A stretch of DNA of 64,000 nt from DATFXM01 sp035315885 (GTDB lineage Bacteria > Acidobacteriota > Blastocatellia > UBA7656). The first letter of the stretch is position 1. Each line of letters begins with the position of its first letter. The translations under genes and the position numbers were made by a program. Shown here piece by piece: positions 45,118 through 54,119 of this stretch. Below the pieces are notes generated by a model. That model saw only the letters and a program-made list of their open reading frames with translations. It did not search any database and had not been told where the DNA came from. Location: NCBI GenBank assembly GCA_035315885.1, contig DATFXM010000167.1, positions 1 to 64,000 of the forward strand. Direction: 5' to 3'.

Positions 45118-45325
45118 GTTGCGTAGGTTCCTCCTTGAGAACGCCTGGACGCACTGCTCCAGGGGGTTGTAGGTTTCCATCAAACGAAGCAACTCCAAGC
45201 TACCCACTGGAACCCAATTTGAAACCCCTTGTTCGTTGAACCGTCTGGCCTGCGTTTGGGCCAGCATAAGCCGTGGAACCCAGACCGGCTTCGCGACTAA
45301 TCTAGTTTTTGGTTGCGGGATGAAC

Positions 45326-45380
45326 GCCCTGAGGTAGTGCTGCTTCCTTTGGAACTCGGCTTCGGAAAGCAACCTTGGGC
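45326..45380 (-). ncRNA. Conserved structured 5' leader element, copy 1
   Basis: On the minus strand the element begins near the expected transcript start. The outer stem pairs GCCC and AGGT with ACCT and GGGC. An inner stem pairs GCTTTCC with GGAAGC. The unpaired-looking GCACT directly before ACCT is identical in copy 2. It matches copy 2 in layout to within one base relative to the -10 box. No known riboswitch was recognised. Confidence 0.5.
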
Positions 45381-45387
45381 AGCCGCG

Positions 45388-45416
45388 ACTTTAATTCAGC
45401 GGACATCCGTTGTCAA
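45388..45416 (-). promoter_or_regulatory. Promoter of dihaem cytochrome paralogue 1
   Basis: On the minus strand: -35 TTGACA (45411-45416), 17-bp spacer, -10 TAAAGT (45388-45393). The same -35, spacing and a near-identical -10 (TAGAGT) precede paralogue 2. The leader to the ATG is about 265 nt. Plus-strand bases 45417-45708 beyond it hold no recognisable gene. Confidence 0.65.
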
Positions 45417-45708
45417 GCTGAAACAATCGGCACCTCCGCGTCCGGCCCATCCCGAATCTCCTGCGCCGTAATGGCTTCCCACAAGTCCAGCGACACCATT
45501 TCCAACCTCGTCGATCCTCATCCATACCCGTTCCGGTTAAACCGACGTCACCTCCAACACTTGGGCGTTTAAAAAAATTTATTCATTCGACTCGACAGAT
45601 TAGTATTGCGAATTGAGGGCGCCAGGTGGGAGAGGGCAGAGCCGCAAGTACCAGAAAAAAGAGGGTTTAGGTACTGGCATAAAAAAGACGCAAACGGATT
45701 TCAGATCG

Positions 45709-45717
45709 TGTTATAAT
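45709..45717 (+). promoter_or_regulatory. Extended -10 promoter of the zinc-ribbon gene
   Basis: TGTTATAAT is a consensus extended -10 (TGN-TATAAT). No good -35 is present, as expected for this class. The ATG of the next gene lies 7 bases after the -10, where transcription should start, so the mRNA would be leaderless. Confidence 0.65.
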
Positions 45718-45724
45718 GCGCGCT

Positions 45725-45877
45725 ATGAAATGCCCAAAGTGCTTCAACCCCCTCCGACGGGTGGCTTCCACTGAAGACTCGGTATGGTTCACCTGCCCGT
45801 TGGGTCACCGATTCCATTCAGAAACAGGGAGCGGAATAAGCGACTCGGAAGGTCATCGCTACGCTGTTTCGGAATAG
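45725..45877 (+). CDS. Small zinc-ribbon protein (50 aa), leaderless
   Basis: A 50-residue frame: MKCPKCFNPLRRVAST opens it, then VWFTCPLGHRFHSE. Cys3, Cys6 and Cys24 with His28 form a CxxC...CxxxH zinc-binding set. There is no Shine-Dalgarno sequence; instead a perfect extended -10 sits 7 bases before the ATG. The composition of Cys, His and aromatic residues and the promoter position together support a real gene. A function cannot be given. The 257 bp to ligD hold a hairpin CGTATCCCG / CGGGATACG (45922-45947) that could end the transcript. Confidence 0.6.
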   Translation: MKCPKCFNPLRRVASTEDSVWFTCPLGHRFHSETGSGISDSEGHRYAVSE

Positions 45878-46134
45878 AGCAGTTTCGAATAGAGCTGTTT
45901 CGGAGTGATTGCAGAGCGGCCCGTATCCCGTCGCCGCGCGGGATACGCTGCCGCGTTGAAAAATTCAGACCAACGATCAAACTAAGGTTCAGACCGAGGC
46001 TCAGACAGAACGCTCAAACCGAAACCCGACACCACGCGCCGTTCTTAAACTGCGTGAAGCTCACACGACCACCTCATCTCAAGCACGCGCGTCGCGGGCA
46101 CGCGAATTGCGCACGCTCAGATTGAGGAGAGCCC

Positions 46135-48489
46135 ATGGCTCGAACAAGCACCAAAGCAAAAATCGGCAAGCGCGAGATCGAGCTCTCCAATCTCAACAAG
46201 GTCCTCTTTCCCTCCGAACACATAATCAAGGCAGAGCTGATCGAGTACTATCTCAAGATCGCGCCGACCATCCTGCGTCACATAAAAGGCCGGCCGTTGA
46301 CGCTTGTTCGGTGGCCTGATGGAGTACACGAGCAGGCATTCTTTCAGAAGAACCGGCCCGACTGGTCCCCTACATGGCTCGAGCACGTCAAACTCGGCGG
46401 CAAAGAAGATCAGGTGGACTACGCGCTTGCTACTGAAGAAGCATCTCTGGTATGGCTCGCAAATCTTGCCTGCATCGAGCTTCATCAAATGCACTGCAGG
46501 GCGCCTCACTTCGACAAACCGGACTACATCGTCTGGGACCTGGACCCACCGGAAAAATTTCCTTTCACCCAAATCGTAGAGCTGGCCTTCGACTTAAAGG
46601 AGTATGTCGAGAAATTCGGCTATCACCCTTTCGTAAAGACGACCGGCGGCAAGGGCGTGCATATCGTGGCACCGGTCGAAGCGAAGTGGGACTTCGCGTC
46701 GTGCCGCGAGGCTGCGCTCGAGGTGGCGAAGGGCTTCGTCCAAAGGAACGCCCAGACGACCACCCTGCAGATAAAGAAGAACGCGCGGGGCGGCAAGGTG
46801 CTGATCGACATCTACCGTAACAGCACCTATCAAACCATTGTCTCGCCTTACAGCGTTCGAGGGCGAGACCGAGCGCCGGTGTCCATGCCACTTCAGTGGT
46901 CTCGGCTGGAGAGCGTCAAGGATCCCGCCGAATTCAATCTTCACAATGTGCCGGAGCTGGTAGTGGGCGAAGGTGATGCATGGGAAGCAATCGGAGCTTA
47001 TTCGGTTCCCATCCATACGCGCGCGCCGAAGCCACAATCGAAAAAAAGGACCGCCTCGAAGAACGACGATACTCCGGGCAGCTTGTCGGACTATGCGCGC
47101 AAGCGATCGTTCTCCGAGACTCCTGAACCTGGTCCTTCCGTTGCAGGAGGAGACGGGAATGCTTTTGTAGTCCATCGTCATCACGCATCGCGACTTCACT
47201 ACGACCTGCGAATCGAGCAGGAAGGGACACTCAAGTGCTGGGCGGTCCCTAAGGGGTTGCCGCCGCGACCGGGCATAAAACGAATGGCGGTTCAAACCGA
47301 GGATCACCCGCTGATGTACCTCGACTTCCACGGGACGATTCCGAAAGGGCAATACGGCGGCGGGGACATGTGGATCTTTGCGCGCGGAAAGTTCGAGGTG
47401 ACGAAAGCAAAGAAGGACGGTTTCTATCTCAGCCTTCAGAGTCCTCAGCTTACGGCCGAGTACCGAATGATTCACACTCGCGAGAAGGAATGGTTGTGCG
47501 AAAGAGTCGGTAATCCGCAAATAGACTGGGTGCACGACGCGATTGAGCCGATGCTGTCGGAGAGCCGCATTGAGCCTTTCGATTCGCCCAACTACGTCTA
47601 CGAGGTGAAGTGGGATGGCATTCGCGCGATGATTGCGCTGGACGAAGGACGAATCACCATTCGCTCGAGGAGCCAGCGAGACGTCACCGCGCAATTCCCG
47701 GAGCTGCTGATACCGGAGCAGGCTTTTAGAGCAACCTCGGCCCTCTTCGATTGCGAGATCGTGTGCCTGAACGAGGCGGGGCAACCGATATTCGAAGACG
47801 TGGTTCAACGGCTTCATCACCGTACCGATCCGGCGATCGCCCGGGCGAGGTCGAAGCACCCTGCGGTTTGCTACGTCTTCGACCTTCTGTACGTCGACGG
47901 TCGAGCAATCGTGAATGAACCACTCGACCGTCGGCGCGCGTGGATGGTGGATTCAATAAAGCTGCCGAATCCGGCCTATCGAGTTAGCGAAGTGATCGAC
48001 GAGGGCACGGCGCTTTACAACGCGGCCGCTGAGGCTGGGCTCGAGGGGATAATGGCCAAGGAGAGGTCGAGCGTGTATACGCCGGGCAAGCGATCCGCGG
48101 CCTGGATAAAAATAAAGACCCATCGTACAGCCGAATGCGTGATTCTGGGCTACACTCGAGGCAAAGGCGAGCGCGAGGCTTTATTCGGCGCACTGCAGCT
48201 AGGAATGTACAAAGACGGACAGTTGTTCTACGTCGGAAAAGTGGGAACGGGGTTTGACGAACGCAAATCGAAGACTTTGATGAGCGATCTGCAGAAGTTG
48301 GAAACGGTGAAGCGCCAGGTAAAAGAGAAGCCCCTCGACGATTCAGTCACTGTGTGGGTGACTCCTGCCTTAGTGTGTGAGGTTCAATACTCATCGCGAG
48401 CATCGACTGGAAACCTCCGTGAGCCGGTGTTTCTCAGGATGAGGCCGGACACGCGACCCGAGGATTGCGTGATCGAGAAGATTTCTTGA
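46135..48489 (+). CDS. ligD: ATP-dependent DNA ligase D (polymerase-phosphoesterase-ligase)
   Basis: 784 residues with GAGGAG upstream of the ATG. The primase-polymerase domain (about 10-290) has the metal site WDLDPP (Asp135, Asp137). The 3'-phosphoesterase domain (about 315-460) has FVVHRHHASRLHYDLRIE. The ligase domain (475-784) has the adenylation Lys492 in EVKWDG and the later EGIMAKERSS and AAWIKIKTH motifs. It joins broken DNA ends in non-homologous end joining. The order POL-PE-LIG is the mycobacterial one; Pseudomonas LigD has PE-LIG-POL. The usual partner Ku is not in this window. Two cytochrome paralogues bracket the gene. Confidence 0.96.
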   Translation: MARTSTKAKIGKREIELSNLNKVLFPSEHIIKAELIEYYLKIAPTILRHIKGRPLTLVRWPDGVHEQAFFQKNRPDWSPTWLEHVKLGGKEDQVDYALATEEASLVWLANLACIELHQMHCRAPHFDKPDYIVWDLDPPEKFPFTQIVELAFDLKEYVEKFGYHPFVKTTGGKGVHIVAPVEAKWDFASCREAALEVAKGFVQRNAQTTTLQIKKNARGGKVLIDIYRNSTYQTIVSPYSVRGRDRAPVSMPLQWSRLESVKDPAEFNLHNVPELVVGEGDAWEAIGAYSVPIHTRAPKPQSKKRTASKNDDTPGSLSDYARKRSFSETPEPGPSVAGGDGNAFVVHRHHASRLHYDLRIEQEGTLKCWAVPKGLPPRPGIKRMAVQTEDHPLMYLDFHGTIPKGQYGGGDMWIFARGKFEVTKAKKDGFYLSLQSPQLTAEYRMIHTREKEWLCERVGNPQIDWVHDAIEPMLSESRIEPFDSPNYVYEVKWDGIRAMIALDEGRITIRSRSQRDVTAQFPELLIPEQAFRATSALFDCEIVCLNEAGQPIFEDVVQRLHHRTDPAIARARSKHPAVCYVFDLLYVDGRAIVNEPLDRRRAWMVDSIKLPNPAYRVSEVIDEGTALYNAAAEAGLEGIMAKERSSVYTPGKRSAAWIKIKTHRTAECVILGYTRGKGEREALFGALQLGMYKDGQLFYVGKVGTGFDERKSKTLMSDLQKLETVKRQVKEKPLDDSVTVWVTPALVCEVQYSSRASTGNLREPVFLRMRPDTRPEDCVIEKIS

Positions 48490-48491
48490 GG

Positions 48492-49080
48492 AAGTGCTGA
48501 GTGCTGAGTGCTGAGTGCTGAATGCTGAGTGCTGAGTACTGAGTGCTGAGTACTGAGTGCTGAGTGCTGAATGCTGAGTGCTGAGTACTGAGTACTGAGT
48601 GCTGAGTACTGAGTACTGAGTGCTGAGTACTGAGTACTGAGTGTTGAGTGCTGAGTGCTGAGTTGACAACCCCGAAGGGGTTGCGTCGTCCAGCCCAGGG
48701 TTGCCGTCCGCGGCTACCCTGGGTAAGGCCGCAAAAGGGTCCCCAACCCTGAAGGGGTTGCGTCGTCCAGCCCAGGGTTGCCGTCCGCGGCTACCCTGGG
48801 TAAGGCGGTGTAGGGTTCTCCAACCCCGAAGGGGTTGCGTCGTCCAGCCCAGGGTTGCCGTCCGCGGCTACCCTGGGTAAGGCCGCAAAAGGGTCTCCAA
48901 CCCCGAAGGGGTTGCGGAGGGACTGCGCAATTCAAGATTTCGGACGCAACCCTTTCAGGGTTGCAGGAATTGACCATCCGACCCAGGGTAGCCGCAGACG
49001 GCAACCCTGGGCTGGACGACGCAACCCCTTCAGGGTTGTCAACTCAGCACTCAGTACTCAGCACTCAGCACTCAGCACTA
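48492..49080. repeat. Composite repeat block B: heptad arms enclosing three 77-bp units and an inverted unit
   Basis: The left arm 48492-48663 is about 24 consecutive GAGTNCT-type units, the longest in the window. Direct units start at 48667, 48744 and 48821 (77 bp each), with a truncated fourth at 48898. The junction segment and terminal inverted unit (to about 49039) match block A almost base for base. The right arm is 49040-49080. The block fills the space between the convergent ends of ligD and cytochrome paralogue 2. Confidence 0.9.
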
Positions 49081-49143
49081 AAGATAATGCCCGCCAGGCT
49101 CATAACCTGACGGGCACCAGACTTCCAGTAGGACCGTTTGCCG

Positions 49144-50361
49144 CTAGATTGACAGAAGGAATGCAATCACGGCTTGTTTTTGAGCCACACTCAGTGCGTT
49201 ATACGCGTTCCTAATACCCTGCGCCTGGCCGGCGTGACGAAGGATGGCTTCGTTGACGGTCAGGGTCTCACCGTCATGCATCAGACGGATTCTGCCGCGC
49301 AAGCCCCACAGAGGAGGAGTGCGAAGCTGGTTGGCAGTTCCCTGCCCGCCGTTCTGCACGATCCCGTCGCCGGTACCGATATTGTGCAGAGCAAAATCGC
49401 TGAACGGATGAATTCGCTTGCTTGCAAGAGCAGCCGGCACCCTAAACGCTCCGCCGTTGATAGCCGTATTGAGAGGCGCGGTTACGAACGTTGGTGTGTG
49501 GCAGACATCACAGTTAAGCGAATTGAACAAGGCTTCACCAGCGGCAATTTGAATTGTCGAAGGCAGCCGTGAGGGAGGACGCAACGCGCGCATGAACGAA
49601 GCGAATTCGTCGATGTCGTTCTCCACGTCCTCTGGATCAGCTACGGTGTCGAACGCGGCGACCGAGTTGCCGTTGGAGGTGTTCTCGGTACCGAACAGTC
49701 GATTGGTGATCCCCATCTCATTGAGGTAGGCGTCACCTGAGAAGGACAGCAAGCTGGCTTGCTGGTCCTTCCAGCCAAACCGCCCGATGCGCGTTTGTCC
49801 TGGTGCTGCTTCCGCTACTGGAACGGAGATCAGGGTACCGCGCTGACCTAACGGCTGATTCCCGACATTGTTTTGCAGCGTTGAATTGGCGATAGCTTCA
49901 ACGAAGCCGTCTCCAAACGTGCCCAGCGTTATGCGGAACGTGCGCACTGGATCGGCACTGGAGACTCGCTCCTGGATAGCTGCCGCAAGGGCTCGATCGT
50001 TTATGAGGGAGCCACCCGGTGCATCCACGAAGTCGCCGGCGCCGTTGACATGCCCAGCTCGGAATTCGGCAATCTGGCTCGCGCCGCCGATGTCGGGAGT
50101 CTGGTGGCATTGCGCGCAAGAATCCGAGTTGTAGCAAGGTCCAAGCCCTCTTGCGATATCGTCGACCTCTTTAAAGGCGCCCTCGACTGTCGCGAATTCG
50201 ACAGGATCGAGGAGGCCGTTATTGAGATCGTCCGTAAGGGCGTTCAGGTCTTGAGTTGGTGCCTCAGTGACTGCCTGTCCGCTGACTGAACCCGCAAACA
50301 TTAGTGGGTATGCGAGCACAGCCGCAAACAGAAGGAAAACAAGCATCTTGAGAAACTTCAT
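49144..50361 (-). CDS. Dihaem c-type cytochrome (DUF1111 / dihaem oxidoreductase family), paralogue 2
   Basis: 405 residues, AGGAGG eight bases before the ATG, signal peptide MKFLKMLVFLLFAAVLAYP. Haem motifs are CAQCH and CDVCH at positions equivalent to paralogue 1. Most differences lie in the signal peptide, residues 40-72 and around the second haem. The duplication includes the promoter and leader, so both are probably under the same control. The redox partner and substrate are unknown; the family is linked to thiol or peroxide chemistry. Confidence 0.9.
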   Translation of the reverse strand: MKFLKMLVFLLFAAVLAYPLMFAGSVSGQAVTEAPTQDLNALTDDLNNGLLDPVEFATVEGAFKEVDDIARGLGPCYNSDSCAQCHQTPDIGGASQIAEFRAGHVNGAGDFVDAPGGSLINDRALAAAIQERVSSADPVRTFRITLGTFGDGFVEAIANSTLQNNVGNQPLGQRGTLISVPVAEAAPGQTRIGRFGWKDQQASLLSFSGDAYLNEMGITNRLFGTENTSNGNSVAAFDTVADPEDVENDIDEFASFMRALRPPSRLPSTIQIAAGEALFNSLNCDVCHTPTFVTAPLNTAINGGAFRVPAALASKRIHPFSDFALHNIGTGDGIVQNGGQGTANQLRTPPLWGLRGRIRLMHDGETLTVNEAILRHAGQAQGIRNAYNALSVAQKQAVIAFLLSI

Positions 50362-50441
50362 CCCGTGGTCCTCCTTTGGACGAACCGCGGCCTACGTGCG
50401 GACACACGTAGACTGGTTCGTGTTGGTTTTTCCCCTGAAAA

Positions 50442-50477
50442 AAACCATCACGAGCCACTTCGGTGGTGGCTCTTTTT
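50442..50477 (-). terminator. Attenuator-like hairpin in the leader of cytochrome paralogue 2
   Basis: Read on the minus strand, two stems are mutually exclusive: GAGCCAC / GTGGCTC, or CCACCAC / GTGATGG (one mismatch), the latter directly followed by TTTTTTT. That would be a terminator about 80 nt before the ATG, after the conserved leader element. On the plus strand the first stem is followed by TTTTT, so it could also end an antisense transcript. Confidence 0.45.
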
Positions 50478-50578
50478 AGCGCGTTTCAGACCCCTGCCCG
50501 GCAAGCTGGATGAGGTAGGCCGCAAAAAGGTCCGGGCCTTGCAGCTCGTTATTCAGGCATGAGGATATGGAGTCGTCT

Positions 50579-50627
50579 CAAAGGTAGTGCGGTTGTCCGG
50601 AGGCCAATTTCCGGAGAAACACCTTTG
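50579..50627 (-). ncRNA. Conserved structured 5' leader element, copy 2
   Basis: On the minus strand, a perfect 7-bp stem CAAAGGT / ACCTTTG encloses an asymmetric internal loop and an inner stem TCCGG / CCGGA. The loop base string GCACT before ACCT equals that of copy 1. The plus-strand 9-mer AGGTAGTGC starts 57 bases from the -10 here and 56 bases in copy 1. Confidence 0.5.
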
Positions 50628-50638
50628 GGATGCCCGCC

Positions 50639-50667
50639 ACTCTAGAGCAGCCCAGTACTAATGTCAA
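50639..50667 (-). promoter_or_regulatory. Promoter of dihaem cytochrome paralogue 2
   Basis: Minus strand: -35 TTGACA (50662-50667), 17-bp spacer, -10 TAGAGT (50639-50644). It gives a leader of about 270 nt. The remaining bases to the addB start (50668-50822) show no further feature. Confidence 0.65.
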
Positions 50668-50822
50668 GCGGGTTGTCGCTGATTTATGAGAGATTTTTAA
50701 TTGCCAACAAAAATTATCAAATTTGAAATCTCAAGTTTGCACAAACCGTACACTCAGAGTCCGGACCGGCGTCGTCATCACTGTGACAGAATCGTTTTGA
50801 CGGTTTAGAATCGCCTTTCTTG

Positions 50823-53800
50823 ATGTCATCCGGTAACTCAACAAGGTTGCTTGTCGCTCCAGACGGCAGCGCAAGACTCGCAGCGGCTGTTGACTGGCTC
50901 AAATCCCAACCCGCCGACGCGGAACTCCTGGTACTCGCCCAATCAAGAGAAGCCGCTGATGAGTTTGTGCGCTGTGCCTCAAGCTTTCGCACCGCCACTT
51001 TCGGGCTCGCCAGGATGACCCTCAGCCAGCTAGCCGCACGCCTCGCCGCACCGGTTCTGGCTGAACAAGCTCTCGTGCCCGCAAGCGACCTCTCCTTCGT
51101 AGCCACCACCGCTCGAGCTGTCCATTTGCTCGCAAGCGACTCCGCCCTGAATTACTTTCGCAAGGTTGCCGATAAACCAGGATTCCCGCTCGCCCTTTCC
51201 AGAACTCTTGATCAGCTCCGAATGAACCGCGTTCCACCCGATGAATTAGCCCTCCTGCCTCGCAGCGGACCTGATCTAGCCCGGCTGTTTGTGAAGGTGC
51301 AGAGCGAGCTGGAAAAGTCGGGACTCGCGGATCGTGCGACGAAATTCGCCACTGCCATCCAGGTAACGAAGAGTCCCCGCCCTCCTTACCCGGTAGGATT
51401 GCCGTTGATCATCATCGACGCTTCGGTGCCAACCCTGCTGGAAGCGGAGCTGATCCAGGCGATGACTCGCCAATCAGTCGGGGCGTTTGCAACTGCACCT
51501 CGCGGTGACTTGCGTTCGATCGCCAACCTCCAACTAGCACTCGACTGCAAAGTCGAAGACTGCCAGCCGCAGCAGGTCCGCTCGTCACTGTTTGATCTGA
51601 AGTGCCACCTGTTTGAAGAAGTCGCGCCGGAGAGGTCCGTTCTTGACGATACAGTCGAGCTGAAGTCATTCCCGGGCGAGGCGCGGGAATGTGTGGAGAT
51701 CGCTCGCTGGATTCAGCGCGAAGCAGAACAAGGAACCAGGTTCGACAGGATGGCCGTGTTGCTCCGGTCGCCCGGAGAATATCGCACGCACCTTGAAGAA
51801 GCCTTCCGGCGCGCGGCGATACCCGCCTACTTTGCAAGAGGTACTTCACGCCCGCATCCGGCGGGACGAGCCCTTGCTGCGTTGCTTGCATGCGCGGCTG
51901 AAGGCCTTTCCGCTAGACGATTCGCCGAGTACCTCTCTCTATCTCAGGTTCCAGATCGCGAACCGACCGACAAGGGCGACACGCTCTGGTACCCACCTGA
52001 AAGCGAGTTCCTCACGGAATCATCTTCGCCGGCCGATCGCGCTGCAACCACCCAATTCGAAGATGGCGATGCAGCCTCACCGGATGGAAACACAGCGGGA
52101 TCTGTGCGCGCGCCGTGGCGGTGGGAGCGATTGCTCGTAGACTCGGCGGTCATCGGCGGAAAGGACCGTTGGAACAGACGGCTCGATGGTCTCCAGAACG
52201 AGCTCTCAAAAAAATATAAGGAGCTGCTGGACGAAGAAGAAGAGACTCGCGCCGCCTTAGTCGATAAGCAGATCAGACAGCTCTCGTACCTCAAAGAGTT
52301 TGCTCTGCCGATTATCGACACACTTGATGCGCTGCCTCAGAAAGCGACTTGGGGTGAGTGGATTGAGCATTTGCGGCAGCTTGCCGGCGCTGCTCTGAGG
52401 AACCCCGAAGAAGTGTTGAAGACTCTCACGGAACTCGAGCCGATGGCGCCCGTCGGACCGGTAGACCTCTACGAAGTATCGATGGTGCTGACTCCTCGGT
52501 TGCTCGAGCTCGGAGTCCCTCCGCCGCGTCGCCGTTACGGTAGCGTCTTCGTCGGTTCTGCTGAATCGGCTCGGGGAACCCGCTTCGATATAGTGTTCGT
52601 GCCCGGCCTCGCTGAAAAGCTTTTCCCGAGAAAGATCATCGAAGACCCGATAATGCTCGATTCGCAACGCGGCCTCGGCGCGGCGTTTGAGCGCATGCCG
52701 ACCCAGAAGGACCGGGTGACCGCCGAACGCCTTGCGCTCCGGTTGGCGGTGGGTGCGGCAACCCGACGCCTCTATCTGTCATATCCGAGAGTCGACGTGC
52801 AGCAAGCGCGGCCACGAGTGCCCTCATTCTACGGCTTGGAAGCGATGCGAGCAGCGATGGGGGTTCTGCCCGGTTTCGATCAACTTGAAAAGCACGCCGC
52901 GGCTTCCGACGGCGCGCGTCTTGGGTGGCCGGCTCCTCGGAATCCGCAAGATGCCATCGATGAAACCGAGTACGATCTTGCTTTGCTTGCGCCGTTGCGA
53001 GAGGCCGATCCTGAACAGACCAAGGGAACCGCTCATTACTTGTTGTCGGCGAATGTACACCTTGCTCGCGCGCTGAGGTTTCGGGCTCGCAGATGGCTTC
53101 GAAGATGGACGGTCGCCGACGGATTTGTCGAGCCCGACGAGCTTGGGCTCGAAGCGCTGTCAAAGCACCTCTTTTCTGAGCGGTCGTTCTCGCCCACCGC
53201 GCTGCAAAACTTCGCCGCTTGTCCTTACAGATTCTTCCTGCAGACGATTCACAAGCTGCAGCCGCGAGAGGAGTCGGTAGCTATAGAGGTACTCGATCCT
53301 TTGACTCGCGGGTCGCTGTTCCACGAAGCGCAGTTCGAAGTGCTCACCTTTCTCAAAGCGCAAGGGGCCCTGCCGATCAACGAGGCGAACGCGGCTCAGG
53401 CGATTGAAACGGTAGACCGGATCCTCGACGCTATCGAAGCGAAATGGCGAGAGAAACTTGCTCCGGCAATTCTGCGAGTCTGGAACGACGCGATTAATCT
53501 GGTCCGCGCAGATTTGCGTGAGTGGTTGCGGCGGATGTCGGAAGCGAATGATGGCTGGGTACCAGATCGATTCGAATTATCGTTCGGGCTGGCTGACCGG
53601 GACCGGCCGAACGAAGATCCTGCCAGCGTTTCTTATCCGGTCACCATCGCAGGGGGCCTGCAGCTTCGAGGCTCTATCGACCTTGTTGAACGACACGTTC
53701 AAGGCCGCTTGCGCGCTACCGATCACAAGACTGGGAAGGTCCGGGCAAAGGACGACTTCGTAGTCGAAGGTGGAAAGGCGCTTCAGCCGATACTCTACGC

Positions 53801-54104
53801 GTTAGCTCTGGAGAAGCTGCTGCCGGAACCGGTTGAGTCGGGGCGGCTGTACTACTGCACGTCTGATGGCGAATACACGCAACGGGTCGTGAACGTTGAC
53901 GACTTCAGCCGCAGTTGCGCCGAGCGAGTAGTACGGATAATCGAGCGCGCGGTCAAGGATGGGTTTCTGCCGGCCGCTCCCGATAAGCGCGCTTGCCTTT
54001 GGTGTGACTACCGAATGGTATGCGGTTCTCGAGAGGAAATAAGAGTGAAGCGAAAGCCAAAGGAGCGCCTTCACGACCTGTTTGAGTTGCGCGAAATGCA
54101 ATGA
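50823..54104 (+). CDS. addB: AddB-like nuclease with degenerate helicase domain, copy 1
   Basis: 1093 residues from the ATG at 50823. The N-terminus aligns with AddB but the Walker A loop is lost (LLVAPDGSARLAA). A C-terminal PD-(D/E)XK nuclease domain has GSIDLVE and ATDHKTGK. Four cysteines frame it: Cys800 (AACPYRFF) and Cys1058, 1061, 1067 (CLWCDYRMVC), the iron-sulfur staple of AddB nucleases. With AddA it would process double-strand breaks for recombination. addA copy 1 starts 15 bp downstream. The middle (about 400-560) holds a charged segment not seen in copy 2. Confidence 0.85.
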   Translation: MSSGNSTRLLVAPDGSARLAAAVDWLKSQPADAELLVLAQSREAADEFVRCASSFRTATFGLARMTLSQLAARLAAPVLAEQALVPASDLSFVATTARAVHLLASDSALNYFRKVADKPGFPLALSRTLDQLRMNRVPPDELALLPRSGPDLARLFVKVQSELEKSGLADRATKFATAIQVTKSPRPPYPVGLPLIIIDASVPTLLEAELIQAMTRQSVGAFATAPRGDLRSIANLQLALDCKVEDCQPQQVRSSLFDLKCHLFEEVAPERSVLDDTVELKSFPGEARECVEIARWIQREAEQGTRFDRMAVLLRSPGEYRTHLEEAFRRAAIPAYFARGTSRPHPAGRALAALLACAAEGLSARRFAEYLSLSQVPDREPTDKGDTLWYPPESEFLTESSSPADRAATTQFEDGDAASPDGNTAGSVRAPWRWERLLVDSAVIGGKDRWNRRLDGLQNELSKKYKELLDEEEETRAALVDKQIRQLSYLKEFALPIIDTLDALPQKATWGEWIEHLRQLAGAALRNPEEVLKTLTELEPMAPVGPVDLYEVSMVLTPRLLELGVPPPRRRYGSVFVGSAESARGTRFDIVFVPGLAEKLFPRKIIEDPIMLDSQRGLGAAFERMPTQKDRVTAERLALRLAVGAATRRLYLSYPRVDVQQARPRVPSFYGLEAMRAAMGVLPGFDQLEKHAAASDGARLGWPAPRNPQDAIDETEYDLALLAPLREADPEQTKGTAHYLLSANVHLARALRFRARRWLRRWTVADGFVEPDELGLEALSKHLFSERSFSPTALQNFAACPYRFFLQTIHKLQPREESVAIEVLDPLTRGSLFHEAQFEVLTFLKAQGALPINEANAAQAIETVDRILDAIEAKWREKLAPAILRVWNDAINLVRADLREWLRRMSEANDGWVPDRFELSFGLADRDRPNEDPASVSYPVTIAGGLQLRGSIDLVERHVQGRLRATDHKTGKVRAKDDFVVEGGKALQPILYALALEKLLPEPVESGRLYYCTSDGEYTQRVVNVDDFSRSCAERVVRIIERAVKDGFLPAAPDKRACLWCDYRMVCGSREEIRVKRKPKERLHDLFELREMQ

Positions 54105-54119
54105 ACAATTTTCGAACAT

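Noticed and set aside
45118..45372. 85-codon N-terminal extension of dihaem cytochrome 1
   Set aside because: The paralogue starts at the equivalent Met, which carries the signal peptide and ribosome site; the upstream part is the leader RNA.
46594..47859. 421-codon minus-strand frame opposite ligD
   Set aside because: Antisense to conserved ligD domains; no signal, motif or ribosome site.
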